Shown: positions 8,516-17,504, counted from the first letter of the stretch. The stretch: 64,000 nt of DNA from Brachyspira hampsonii (GCF_001746205.1 NZ_MDCO01000009.1:186001-250000), one strand, 5' to 3'. Translations and numbers: made by a program. The notes: generated by a model not told the origin, from the letters alone.

Positions 8516-8942
8516 AACGCACGCTAAATAATACTTAATTTATAATTTAAATTTTTATTATTATTAATCTTATATTATTAAGCATATTCACCGTGCGTTA
8601 ATTAAAATATAATTTCAAAAAAAACTTGGGCGGGCAGCTAAAATAACAGTTAAAATTTAAAAGAAATAAAATACCAAAATAACAAAAATGATAGAAAGCC
8701 TATAGGGCGGGGTATGTAAATATAGTTTTAAAACTTATTTTCATTCCCACCCTCTATATTAAATAATTTATTTTGAATTTTAAATTTTCTGTTTTCTTAT
8801 TGCTTAATTAGAATTATAAGGCACCCACCCAAGTTTTTATAAAATTTATAATCAATACAACGCACGCAGAGCAAAATTAAAAATATAAGATTATTTTAAA
8901 TTATAATCAGAATAAAAATTGAAGTTCTGTTTACCGTGCGTT
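8516..8942. repeat. GC-box repeat element, copy 1 (candidate structured RNA, minus strand)
   Basis: In the otherwise gene-free 8375-8972 lie short GC-rich boxes separated by AT-rich spacers. In order: AACGCACGC (8516), CGTGCGTT (8592), CTTGGGCGGGCA (8625), GGGCGGGG (8705), TCCCACCCT (8745), CACCCACCCAAG (8822), AACGCACGC (8859), CGTGCGTT (8935). They form nested inverted repeats: helix A (8625 with 8822) encloses helix B (8705 with 8745), and helix C (8859 with 8935) follows, with a second C-like pair at the left end. Arms of A and B differ only by C-A oppositions on the plus strand, which become G-U pairs in a minus-strand RNA. A second copy with near-identical spacing is at 49836-50153. No ORF or known RNA family was recognised. 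Confidence 0.75.
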
Positions 8943-8972
8943 AAAGAACTTTTAATCATATTTTAAATGATT

Positions 8973-9971
8973 TTATTTATCATTCTTGTAATATTTGTAT
9001 CTATTTTCTTTATATCTTATTGATACATCTTTTCCGAATAGTTTAAATCTTATATAATTATATTTATATTTTGTTTTTTTATAATAATCTTCAATTGTAT
9101 TAGACTCTATAAGAATAATAAACTCTTTGGAAAAATACTTATTATAATCTTCTGTACTTATATTTTTTATGGCTTTATTTAAAGTGGATTTTATTATATC
9201 GAAAACTTTTTTCTCATCTTCAACTGTAAAATTTTTTGTTCTGAATGCTAAAAATACTTCGCCTTCTATATATTTAGCAAACGATAATGACTTACTTTCC
9301 CAAAAATTATATTTAGTGTAGAAATCTTCTAATATTTCCAAATATTTTTTTATATCGTTAGATAATTTTTTGATATTTTTTTCTGTATTTTCAGTTGACT
9401 GCCCATCTCTTTTTACATAATGATAATTTGTATTATATTCAAAACTAACATTTTTTGTATACATTAGAAGTTCATGTGAAAATATACCATCTTCACCAGG
9501 ATGTAAATTAATTGGATATCTTAAATATTTATAATTATCTAATATGGATTTTTTTATAAACATAGACCAAGTAGGAAGTGCCGAATGATAATCTTTATTT
9601 ACTCTTTTATCTAAATTCCAAAAAGTGCTTAATACCACTAAATCACTGTTATTCTTTTTAGCATTATTATAAAAAACTTCAATAAAATCATTATCTATAT
9701 AGTCATCGCTGTCCATAAAGAATATATATTCGCCATTTGATTTTTCTATACCGTCATTTCTTGCAGCAGATACTCCGGCATTTTTTTTATCTATTATAAT
9801 GATTCTATTATCTTTATATGCATACTCTTTTAATATTTCAAGAGAATCATCAGTAGAACCATCATTAATACATATTATTTCTAAATCCTTGTATGTTTGA
9901 TTAACCGCACTATCCAAGCAAGTATACAAATATTTTGAAACATTATAAACAGGTATTATTATACTAACCAT
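8973..9971 (-). CDS. Family 2 glycosyltransferase
   Basis: A 332-residue GT-A fold enzyme. The N-terminus VSIIIPVYNVSKYLYTCLDS, the nucleotide-binding CINDGSTDDS, the NAGVSAARNDG turn and the metal-binding FMDSDDYI (about residues 85-92) are diagnostic for GT2. It transfers a sugar from a nucleotide-sugar donor to a glycan acceptor at the cytoplasmic face, in the making of surface polysaccharide or lipooligosaccharide. The C-terminal 130 residues are Lys/Tyr-rich and not conserved, with no membrane helix, so the acceptor cannot be inferred. It stands alone, with the repeat element directly beyond its stop codon and no evident terminator in between. Confidence 0.85.
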   Translation of the reverse strand: MVSIIIPVYNVSKYLYTCLDSAVNQTYKDLEIICINDGSTDDSLEILKEYAYKDNRIIIIDKKNAGVSAARNDGIEKSNGEYIFFMDSDDYIDNDFIEVFYNNAKKNNSDLVVLSTFWNLDKRVNKDYHSALPTWSMFIKKSILDNYKYLRYPINLHPGEDGIFSHELLMYTKNVSFEYNTNYHYVKRDGQSTENTEKNIKKLSNDIKKYLEILEDFYTKYNFWESKSLSFAKYIEGEVFLAFRTKNFTVEDEKKVFDIIKSTLNKAIKNISTEDYNKYFSKEFIILIESNTIEDYYKKTKYKYNYIRFKLFGKDVSIRYKENRYKYYKNDK

Positions 9972-10052
9972 AATCTTTTATATCCATATAAACTTCAATT
10001 TGTATATTAATTAGTTATATTATAACAAATTATTTTTTAAAGTACATCATAT

Positions 10053-10083
10053 AAAAAAAGAGAGGCTAAAAAATACCCCTCTT
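10053..10083 (-). terminator. Terminator of the thioredoxin-TPR pair
   Basis: Read on the minus strand, AGAGG (10082-10078) pairs with CCTCT (10065-10061), followed by a run of seven T. Confidence 0.75.
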
Positions 10084-10105
10084 TTACAAATTTATTTAAT
10101 AATAA

Positions 10106-10933
10106 TTAATTAGTTTCATTGATGTATGATAATAAATTTTCATACTGCACTTTCATATTCTCAGGAACCTTAGGATCATCAAGAAGTTTCTCTAAATATT
10201 TTTTAGGCTCATCTTTTTCTCCTGCCAATGCCATCATGACTGCTTTATAATAATGAGCCACATAAACTTCTTCAGAATTAGGATAATTTTTTATTATATC
10301 ATCAAAATATTTATTAGCATTATCATAATCCTTTTTCTGTGCTTTTATTAAACCAAAACCAAGTAAATATTTAGGCATTTTTTCTTTAGATATAGCTTTT
10401 TTCTGTATTAAAGCATCGTATATCTTTTGAGATTCTGTTTCATTTCCTGATTCCATATATAAATCTAATTTTTCTAAAGTAGGTTCTTTATTTGCCAATA
10501 CAGAATTTACTTTATTCAATTTTTCTACGGCATTTTTCATATAAGGAACAAATTTTTCTCCCTCAACATATCCTCCTACATTTTCTAATATAAAACCATC
10601 AGCACTTATAAAAAGTATTGTAGGAAAACCTTGTACACCATATCTCTGAGCTATCTTTGCTCCTTCTTCTGAAGTTTCAGGATTCAATTTAATAGAAACC
10701 ATTTTTTTGGCAGCATCTATAACATCTTTATGTGAATAAGTATTTTTATCCAATTCCTTACACCAAGTACACCAATCAGTATAAACATCTATCATTATAG
10801 GCATATTTTTCTCTTTAGCTTTCTTCATAGCGGCAGCCAAATCTTTTTCCCATTTTATCTCAGCACTTGCCTTATTACAAGAAACAATAGAGATAAATAT
10901 CATTATAGAAATAATCAATGTATTTTTATTCAT
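10106..10933 (-). CDS. Thioredoxin-fold lipoprotein with C-terminal TPR helices (copy 1)
   Basis: A 275-residue protein with a lipoprotein signal (lipobox VSC, Cys19). A thioredoxin-like domain has the redox motif WCTWC (Cys55/Cys58) after IDVYTD, and the cis-proline loop in YGVQGFPTILF. Residues about 155-270 are helical repeats with a TPR pattern (YDNANKYFDDIIKNYPNSEEVYVAHYYKA). The thioredoxin part belongs to the extracytoplasmic thioredoxin_7/DUF255-like group and would reduce or exchange disulfides in periplasmic proteins; the TPR tail may hold the partner. A clear AAGGAG ribosome site precedes the ATG. The gene directly upstream (10992-11804) is a paralogue with the same architecture, 58 bases away, and both share the terminator at 10053. 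Confidence 0.88.
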   Translation of the reverse strand: MNKNTLIISIMIFISIVSCNKASAEIKWEKDLAAAMKKAKEKNMPIMIDVYTDWCTWCKELDKNTYSHKDVIDAAKKMVSIKLNPETSEEGAKIAQRYGVQGFPTILFISADGFILENVGGYVEGEKFVPYMKNAVEKLNKVNSVLANKEPTLEKLDLYMESGNETESQKIYDALIQKKAISKEKMPKYLLGFGLIKAQKKDYDNANKYFDDIIKNYPNSEEVYVAHYYKAVMMALAGEKDEPKKYLEKLLDDPKVPENMKVQYENLLSYINETN

Positions 10934-10991
10934 AGTTTTCTCCTTTTTTGATTATACTATTATAAAGTATTTTAATAATAAAACAATATAT

Positions 10992-11804
10992 TTAATTGGA
11001 ACTAAAATAATTTATAAAATCTAAATACTCATTTTTTATTCCGTCTGGTACTTGATTTGTGAGATTTTCTATGTATTTTATACCCTCATTTGTCTGGGCA
11101 TTATTAATTATCATATCCAATGCCTTATAATAATGAGCTATATAAACTTCATTATAATTACTATATTTACTTATTATCTCATTAAAATATTTCATTCCTT
11201 CATCTTGTTTATCATTATCTAAAAGCAAAAGAGCAATACTTGACATATACCTAGCCATTTTATCTTCAGGTATTTTATTTTCTTCTGTGAGTTTATTGTA
11301 CATATCCAAAGCTTCATTATCATAACCTGATTCAAGATAAATATCCAACTTATCTAATGAAATATTATCATCTTTGAATATGGTATTTACTCTATAATTT
11401 CTCTCTTTCATACTATTCATTTCATTTATTAATTCATCGCTTTCAATATAACCAACTATTCTTTTTAAAATAAATCCATCGCTATTAATAAAAAGCATAG
11501 TAGGAAAACCCAATATATTATATTTTTTTAGTATATCTTTTCCATTAGGCATTTTTTCAGGATTGAATTTTAATGCTATAAAATTTGTGCTGCTATCAGC
11601 TACATTTTTATTTTTGAAAACATTTTTATCCATTTCCTTACATGCTCCGCACCAATCAGTATATATATCCATCATTATTATTTTATTTTCAGACTTTGAT
11701 TTTTCAACTGATACATCAAAATCACTTTCCCAATTTATTTTTCCAGAATTAGAGCATGACAAAAACAAAATAAAACTAAATATCATAATATATAATTTAT
11801 TCAT
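10992..11804 (-). CDS. Thioredoxin-fold lipoprotein with C-terminal TPR helices (copy 2)
   Basis: A 270-residue paralogue of the downstream gene, aligned along its whole length: lipobox LSC (Cys17), INWESDFD after the signal, redox motif WCGAC (Cys52/Cys55) in place of WCTWC, the YNILGFPTMLFI cis-proline loop, and the tail ISKYSNYNEVYIAHYYKALD. WCGAC is closer to the classical thioredoxin CGxC centre, so the two copies probably differ in redox potential or partner. Its role is presumably the same periplasmic thiol-disulfide chemistry. An AAGGA site precedes the start. The tandem arrangement and shared architecture point to gene duplication. Confidence 0.87.
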   Translation of the reverse strand: MNKLYIMIFSFILFLSCSNSGKINWESDFDVSVEKSKSENKIIMMDIYTDWCGACKEMDKNVFKNKNVADSSTNFIALKFNPEKMPNGKDILKKYNILGFPTMLFINSDGFILKRIVGYIESDELINEMNSMKERNYRVNTIFKDDNISLDKLDIYLESGYDNEALDMYNKLTEENKIPEDKMARYMSSIALLLLDNDKQDEGMKYFNEIISKYSNYNEVYIAHYYKALDMIINNAQTNEGIKYIENLTNQVPDGIKNEYLDFINYFSSN

Positions 11805-11881
11805 CTGATATTTTCCTTAAACTATATTTGCTATTAAAAAATCTCTCATATATAAAAACAATAAAATCATATAAATGTAAA

Positions 11882-12940
11882 TCAATAAACAATGCCGCCG
11901 CATAAAGTTATATCATTATCATAACATACACAAGACTGACCTTTAGCTATAATACCTGTAGGCTCATGAAATTTTATATTAATAGTATTTTCATCTATTG
12001 GAATAACAAGAGCCATAGTACCTTTATGAGCACTTCTTGTTTTTACTAATGCTTCAAATTCTTTTTGTATAGGCTCAGCTATCCAATTAACATCATATAT
12101 TTTTACTTCATTAACCAATGTATGATTTTTATTTCCAACATAAACTGTATTTGTTTCACTGTCCAATGATACTATAAATAATGGCTCTTTATAGGCTATA
12201 CCTAAACCTTTTCTCTGCCCTACTGTATAATGCCATATTCCTTTATGATGCCCCAATATTTCATTAGTATCTATATTTATTATGTTACCTTCTTTATCTT
12301 CATCAAATAATCTATGATATTCTCCAGCAAAAAAATCCTGACTTTCACTCTTTTCAGCAACATCTAAATTATATCCTCTTGCAATGTTTCTTGTATCTTC
12401 TTTTGTATTTTCATGCATGGGAAAAATTATTTTAGATAATTGATCTTGAGTGAGCCTGTACAAAAAATAAGACTGATCTTTTATTAAATTTTTTCCTCTT
12501 AAAAGAAGATATCTTTTAGTATTTTCATCGTATTTGACGCCAGCATAATGCCCTGTAGCAAATTTATCGAATTCTAAACCTTGCTTTTCTATAGCCTCAA
12601 ATAAAGCCATAAATTTAATCTGACTGTTGCACATTATGCAAGGGTTTGGAGTAAATCCTTTTTTATAAGATTCAGTAACATAATCTATAACTTTTTTCTG
12701 AAACATCTCACTTACATCGAATGCATAATAATCTATACCTATTGCCTTTGCATATTTTTCGCATTCCTCTACAATATTTTTCTGATAAGGACTATAACAA
12801 GAACCGCTTAAAGGTGCTCTTTCATCTCCATTCCATAAAAGCATAGTAACACCGAATACCTCATTACCTTGTTCTTTTAAGAGTTTTGCCGTAGTAGTAG
12901 AATCAACTCCTGCACTCATTCCAACTGCTATTTTTTGCAT
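11882..12940 (-). CDS. mnmA: tRNA-specific 2-thiouridylase MnmA, CxxC variant
   Basis: A 352-residue ATP-pyrophosphatase that adds sulfur to position 2 of the wobble uridine of Lys, Glu and Gln tRNAs. The PP-loop is SAGVDST (residues 9-15), where SGGVDSS is usual. The catalytic-Cys region reads NPCIMCN, giving Cys101 and Cys104 as a CxxC pair, where classical MnmA has NPDxxCN with Asp first. The second catalytic Cys, normally in a xxICFxG context, is absent: the matching place reads SQDFFAG (residues 200-206). GHYAG, DQSYFLY, WHYTVGQRKGLG and the C-terminal beta-barrel are all present. The gene follows the bat operon by about 100 bases. Confidence 0.93.
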   Translation of the reverse strand: MQKIAVGMSAGVDSTTTAKLLKEQGNEVFGVTMLLWNGDERAPLSGSCYSPYQKNIVEECEKYAKAIGIDYYAFDVSEMFQKKVIDYVTESYKKGFTPNPCIMCNSQIKFMALFEAIEKQGLEFDKFATGHYAGVKYDENTKRYLLLRGKNLIKDQSYFLYRLTQDQLSKIIFPMHENTKEDTRNIARGYNLDVAEKSESQDFFAGEYHRLFDEDKEGNIINIDTNEILGHHKGIWHYTVGQRKGLGIAYKEPLFIVSLDSETNTVYVGNKNHTLVNEVKIYDVNWIAEPIQKEFEALVKTRSAHKGTMALVIPIDENTINIKFHEPTGIIAKGQSCVCYDNDITLCGGIVY

Positions 12941-13044
12941 ACTACTCTCCTTTTATTCTTTATATAATAAAACTATATAATATTTAATTTAATAAAAATT
13001 ACAAATAAAGAAAATATTTTAAATTTATATGAGAATATTATTTT

Positions 13045-13716
13045 TTATATTTTTTCGGCAGAACCCTTACTTATCCAGCCCTTAAAATTACCTTTCACAT
13101 AGTACCAATTAGTATACTCTTCAAGCACCCTCAATTTTTCGCCTTCGGATATTTGAGAAACTATAGATGATTTAGTACTACTTCCTCTGTATAAATTGGC
13201 ATTATTTACAGTTATTACATAATCAGAATTTATATTATTATTTAATATTGCAGTAGGTATTAAAAGAACTATAGAAAGCATTAATAAAAATTTATTTATC
13301 TTTTTTCTCTTTATAAACATCAAAATCATCAAAGTAAAAAATATTAGAAACAATATTAAAAATCCATACATAATAACTATAATTTGGGAATCATAATCAT
13401 TATTTCCTGTTAATGAATTTATCATAATTTTTATTTCCTTATCAAAAGGCGATATATTCAAAGCCTTTTCATAATAAAGAACAGCATATCCATTACTTCC
13501 AATAGCAGCATAAGATGAAGCTAAATTATAATACAAATCTTTTGAAACAAAATTAGATGCCGCAATATCTTTATATAAATAATTAGCTTCTAAATATTTA
13601 CCGTCATTATAAAGTTTATTAGCAGATTCAAATAAATTATTTAATCTATCTAAATCAAAAGCACTATATAAATAATACGATTGAAAAAGCAAAAATACTA
13701 TAATTAATTTTTTCAT
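13045..13716 (-). CDS. batE: BatE-like TPR/SH3 membrane protein
   Basis: A 223-residue protein with a signal peptide, an N-terminal TPR block (residues about 20-95: LFESANKLYNDGKYLEANYLYK, YYNLASSYAAIGSNGYAVLYYEKAL), two membrane helices (about 113-155) and a C-terminal SH3-type domain (VTVNNANLYRGSSTKSSIVSQI to WYYVKGNFKGWISKGS). This architecture and its place behind BatD fit BatE of the Bacteroides aerotolerance system. It would hold wall or protein partners on the periplasmic side. It starts 24 bases after the BatD stop, so it is in the same operon; a ribosome site AGGTAT precedes the ATG. Confidence 0.78.
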   Translation of the reverse strand: MKKLIIVFLLFQSYYLYSAFDLDRLNNLFESANKLYNDGKYLEANYLYKDIAASNFVSKDLYYNLASSYAAIGSNGYAVLYYEKALNISPFDKEIKIMINSLTGNNDYDSQIIVIMYGFLILFLIFFTLMILMFIKRKKINKFLLMLSIVLLIPTAILNNNINSDYVITVNNANLYRGSSTKSSIVSQISEGEKLRVLEEYTNWYYVKGNFKGWISKGSAEKI

Positions 13717-13740
13717 GTCAATATATACCTATCATAAAAT

Positions 13741-15459
13741 TCATTTTTTAATTTTTAATTCTTTTATATATTTTATTAATTCTATGGATTTTGTATGATA
13801 ATCTTCATTGCCTGAAGATTTTCCTGAATATAATTCAAAGTTACATCTGTCAATTATATTTTTTATTTCATCAGCCTTTTCATAATCAATATAATCTTTT
13901 AATTTATCATAAAAAACATTATCATATTGTATATTAAATTTATTATTTATTTCAGTTAATAAAAGATTTTCTACAGATTTGCAGTATTCCTTTCGATTAT
14001 TAGAATTATAATAATTAAAAATATCATTTATACTATTATCTTTATTATCTTTTTTAGCCAATGAAAATTTTATATTACTAAATTTTTTAGCATTATAAAT
14101 AATCAAAGCAGCAATTATCAATATTAATATATAAATATAAACTATATTAATACTTAATACTTTAAAATTTTTATCTTCTTTCAGATATGTATCTCTCACC
14201 GCTATTGTATTTATTTCTTCACCGTCATTATTAACAAATGAATTATTATTAATTTTATTTCCTGATATTGTTAAACTTATCGGATTAGAATGTATATTAG
14301 TATAAGCTTTATCATTAGGAGAGAAATAACAGAAATTAATACTTGCAATCGAAGAAGCTCCTTCATTTTTAGCTACTAAAATATACTCCTTAACTTTTCT
14401 GCCAAGCATTTTATTATCATCAAACCAATTAGTTTCATATATTTTAGGCTGATAAACAGAAAAATAATTTGTAATATTATCATTAATATTCGGCATTGTT
14501 ATTATAGAAGTATTACCCTCACCGGTAACTTCCATTGTAATTAAAAGCTCCTCTCCTACAGCAACATTAGTTTTATTTGCCTTTGCAGTAAAAATAAAAT
14601 TTCCTACTGCACCTGAAAAATTTTCAAAACCTTTTCTATCAGGAAGCGGAATAACTTTTACAGAAAAAGTATCTTCTCCGTACTGTACTCTGTCATAAAA
14701 CATACCGTCTTTTTCAAAAACAAATGGAGTAGTTAATATATCCTTTGTACCTGTTTTTACAGGATAAAGCACTTCTCTTTTTAATGGTATGCTGCTTACT
14801 CTCTTTCCATCTATTATTTCAGTAAAAGTATTATACTTTGAAGAATCTGAATATGAAATAAAATCTGTTCTGTCAGGTATCTTAGAAAAACCAAGCACTG
14901 TAACAGGAATATGAGTATAAGCCTTTTGTGTTATGTATATAGGCTCATAGAGATATACTTCTTTTTTATTAATAATATTATCCACATATATATCATCTGA
15001 ATAATTCATAAAATCATTGAATCTGTTTCCGCTTGGAGTATAAGAATCATCATTTCTGGTAGGAGCTTTTACAACTTCTATTTCTACAGGATTGGATATA
15101 TAAGTTCTATTATTAATTTTTACAGTTATATTATCAAATTTATATTTACCTTCGCTGTTAGCAACATAAGTAAAATTATATGTTTTTATAGATTTGAAAG
15201 TACCAGAAGAATACATCATATTTATAGACTGAGATGTACCTCTTAATGTAAGTCCCGGCATATCATCTATTAAAACTCTTCCTGTACTATTATCTATAGT
15301 TACTGATACAGTGAACACCTCGCCTACACCAACTTTAGTGTCCGATATTTTCGCATTGATGCTGGTTTGAGAAAATAAAGATGAGCAAGCAATAAAAAAT
15401 ACTGCCAATATATATTTTAAAGCTGTATTACCAATCCTTATCAATTCTGCCTCCGCCAT
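13741..15459 (-). CDS. batD: BatD-like membrane protein
   Basis: A protein of about 570 residues with an N-terminal signal helix ending SSLFSQ, a long periplasmic region of repeated beta-sandwich modules, a single C-terminal membrane helix (IVYIYILILIIAALII) and a cytoplasmic tail of about 120 residues. The modules match BatD/oxygen-tolerance proteins: VGVGEVFTVSVTIDN, a second VAVGEELLITMEVTGEGN, and SIPLKREVLYPVKTGTKDI. The longest frame opens with ATG at 15474, but an ATG at 15459 follows GGAG by 9 bases, and a TTG at 15444 follows GGAGG by 5; I chose 15459. Any of these starts overlaps the end of batC, so translation is probably coupled. Confidence 0.82.
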   Translation of the reverse strand: MAEAELIRIGNTALKYILAVFFIACSSLFSQTSINAKISDTKVGVGEVFTVSVTIDNSTGRVLIDDMPGLTLRGTSQSINMMYSSGTFKSIKTYNFTYVANSEGKYKFDNITVKINNRTYISNPVEIEVVKAPTRNDDSYTPSGNRFNDFMNYSDDIYVDNIINKKEVYLYEPIYITQKAYTHIPVTVLGFSKIPDRTDFISYSDSSKYNTFTEIIDGKRVSSIPLKREVLYPVKTGTKDILTTPFVFEKDGMFYDRVQYGEDTFSVKVIPLPDRKGFENFSGAVGNFIFTAKANKTNVAVGEELLITMEVTGEGNTSIITMPNINDNITNYFSVYQPKIYETNWFDDNKMLGRKVKEYILVAKNEGASSIASINFCYFSPNDKAYTNIHSNPISLTISGNKINNNSFVNNDGEEINTIAVRDTYLKEDKNFKVLSINIVYIYILILIIAALIIYNAKKFSNIKFSLAKKDNKDNSINDIFNYYNSNNRKEYCKSVENLLLTEINNKFNIQYDNVFYDKLKDYIDYEKADEIKNIIDRCNFELYSGKSSGNEDYHTKSIELIKYIKELKIKK

Positions 15460-16303
15460 AATACTGATCTCCATTATCTTTATCTTTTCTATACTGCCTT
15501 AAAGATTCTAATAATCTGTCTATATCAGATTTACTGTCCTGATTGTCATTTTGATTATTATCTCCGCCATTATTATTCTGATTATTTTGATTATCCTGAT
15601 TATTATCCCCGCCATTGTTATTCTGATTATCATTATTTCCGTCGCTATTTTGGTTATTTTGATTTTGCTGATTATCGTTGTTTTGATTGTCCTGATTATT
15701 TTGATTGCCTTGATTATCATTATTCTGATTATCTTGATTATTTTGATCATTATTTCCTGAACCGCTCTTATTATTATCGCTTTGTCCGTCCTGATTCTGA
15801 TCTTGATTTTGCTGAGAGCTTGGACCTGTATTGTTATTCTGCTTTTGCTCTTCTAATTTTTTCTGTGCATATTCCAATGCCATTTTGGAATTGTTATCAT
15901 TAGGAGTATTCACAAGAGATTCTACCAATTCATTTATAGCACCCTGATAATCCTTCATTTCAATCCTAGTTAGTCCTGCATTATAATGTACTGAACTTTT
16001 CATTTCTTTACTAGTATTATCTGTAAAACTTTTTTTAGCCATATCAAATAATTGTACAGCACTGTTCATATCTCCTATAGAAGACATAGTAGTACCCATA
16101 TTATAAAATATTTCAGGCGAATTTGGCACTTTACTTAAAGCCTTTTCATATAATGTTACAGCTCCGTCATAATCTCCTTTCTTCATAAGTCTGTTTGCTC
16201 TGTCTACATCAAGTTTTGCAGTAAACTCATTAAATGAAAAAGCATATATGTTTGAAATAAAGCTGAATAAAAATATTATAATTAATAAACTGCATTTTTT
16301 CAT
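15428..16303 (-). CDS. batC: BatC-like TPR protein with Asn/Gln/Asp-rich tail
   Basis: A 291-residue exported protein. After a signal peptide (ending IYAF) come three TPR-like units between residues 30 and 140 (ANRLMKKGDYDGAVTLYEKAL; EIFYNMGTTMSSIGDMNSAVQLF; VHYNAGLTRIEMKDYQGAINEL). Residues about 155-260 are almost only Asn, Gln, Asp and Gly in short irregular repeats, and the protein ends DRLLESLRQYRKDKDNGD. BatC proteins typically join TPRs to such a low-complexity stretch. It follows batB by 14 bases and overlaps batD. The repetitive DNA (about 15515-15830) could vary in length between strains by slippage. The open frames seen on the other strand here are products of that composition. Confidence 0.8.
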   Translation of the reverse strand: MKKCSLLIIIFLFSFISNIYAFSFNEFTAKLDVDRANRLMKKGDYDGAVTLYEKALSKVPNSPEIFYNMGTTMSSIGDMNSAVQLFDMAKKSFTDNTSKEMKSSVHYNAGLTRIEMKDYQGAINELVESLVNTPNDNNSKMALEYAQKKLEEQKQNNNTGPSSQQNQDQNQDGQSDNNKSGSGNNDQNNQDNQNNDNQGNQNNQDNQNNDNQQNQNNQNSDGNNDNQNNNGGDNNQDNQNNQNNNGGDNNQNDNQDSKSDIDRLLESLRQYRKDKDNGDQYYGGGRIDKDW

Positions 16304-16317
16304 TTTAATAATTCCTC

Positions 16318-17361
16318 TTAATAATTGCTAACTTCAGATTGTCTATTGAGTATTTTATCTTTTATTATTTTCTTTTTAATAGTTTCCCTCACCTTTAATT
16401 GAGTTAAAATACTGAATATACTTGCCAAAAATATCAGACCTGCAGAAATAGCTAAAAATATTTGAAATCTTTCTTTATAGCTTCTATTATTTCTCACAGA
16501 TGAAACACTATCCATATTCTGCTTCATATCATTAAATATACTTTCAAGCGAAACATTTTCTGCAATATAGCTTTTTCCATGAGTGGAATCAGCTATTAAC
16601 TTTAATGTATTATCATCTCTTTTTGAAATAACAGATTTTTCTCTTACTCCTAAATCGGTACTTATGCTGGCACCTGCTTCAGTCCCTACACCTACAGTAT
16701 ATACACTGACATTCATCTCATTTAATTGTTTTAATATGTCATCAAAATAACCGCCATGATCTTCGCCATCAGTTATCAAGATAATAGATTTTTTACTAAC
16801 CGCATCTACATTAAAAGTATTTTTAGCAGTAACTAAAGCATCTGATATTCTAGTACCTTGCAAAGTAACAGATTTAGTTGTCAAATTATCAAGTATATAA
16901 GTAAAAGTTTCCATATCCTGAGTAAAAGGCGAAGCTATAAAACTTGTTCCTGCAAAACCAACTAATGCTACAGATAAATTATCGGTTGTTTTTATAAATT
17001 TTTCTATTTCTAATTTAGCTCTTTCAAGTCTGGAAGGCCATACATCATCAGCATCCATAGATCTTGACAAATCTAATACTATAGTTACCATGTAATTATC
17101 TGTTTTTATTTTCTGCTCTATTATTCCCCATTTAGGCTGCATCAAAGCAAATATTAAGCTGGCAGATGCAAGTATCATAAATATAATAGAAAATATTCTT
17201 AAATTTGATATTCTTTTATAGTTTTTATCATTTTGAAAATTCAAGTTTTTAGTAAATATTGACAAAACCTTATGTACTTTTCTCCTTGACATAATAAATA
17301 AAATTATAAGTACAGGAAGAAATACATACAAAATTATAAATTTAAAATCTCCAAAAAACAT
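16318..17361 (-). CDS. batB: BatB/BatA-like von Willebrand factor A membrane protein
   Basis: A 347-residue protein with two N-terminal membrane helices (about residues 8-24 and 56-75), a periplasmic or cytoplasmic VWA domain, and a C-terminal helix (FLAISAGLIFLASIFSIL). The metal-ion site is complete: DLSRS (Asp97, Ser99, Ser101), the Thr of TLQGTRISDAL, and ITDGEDHGG. This is the BatA/BatB family of the aerotolerance operon. A single VWA gene is present here, and no MoxR ATPase or DUF58 gene flanks it; those normally precede batA. It is the first gene of the operon, divergent from the ferredoxin gene at 17581. Confidence 0.82.
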   Translation of the reverse strand: MFFGDFKFIILYVFLPVLIILFIMSRRKVHKVLSIFTKNLNFQNDKNYKRISNLRIFSIIFMILASASLIFALMQPKWGIIEQKIKTDNYMVTIVLDLSRSMDADDVWPSRLERAKLEIEKFIKTTDNLSVALVGFAGTSFIASPFTQDMETFTYILDNLTTKSVTLQGTRISDALVTAKNTFNVDAVSKKSIILITDGEDHGGYFDDILKQLNEMNVSVYTVGVGTEAGASISTDLGVREKSVISKRDDNTLKLIADSTHGKSYIAENVSLESIFNDMKQNMDSVSSVRNNRSYKERFQIFLAISAGLIFLASIFSILTQLKVRETIKKKIIKDKILNRQSEVSNY

Positions 17362-17504
17362 ACTGTTTCCATTTATATAAAATATTGTTAATATTATACC
17401 TATATTTAGTATAATATCAATATGCTAATCTTTGATAATAATAACCATTATTTTTTAAATATATTAAAAAACTATGCTGTGATTTTTAATTAATATGTTG
17501 CCTT

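Noticed and set aside
8516-8942. CRISPR-like array, because short boxes recur at about 39-base spacing
   Set aside because: The boxes differ from one another and form nested inverted pairs; there are no identical direct repeats or cas genes.
15520-15760. Open frames rich in Ile on both strands opposite and beside the batC repeat
   Set aside because: They are translations of the N/Q/D-codon repeat in other frames and have no ribosome site or family match.
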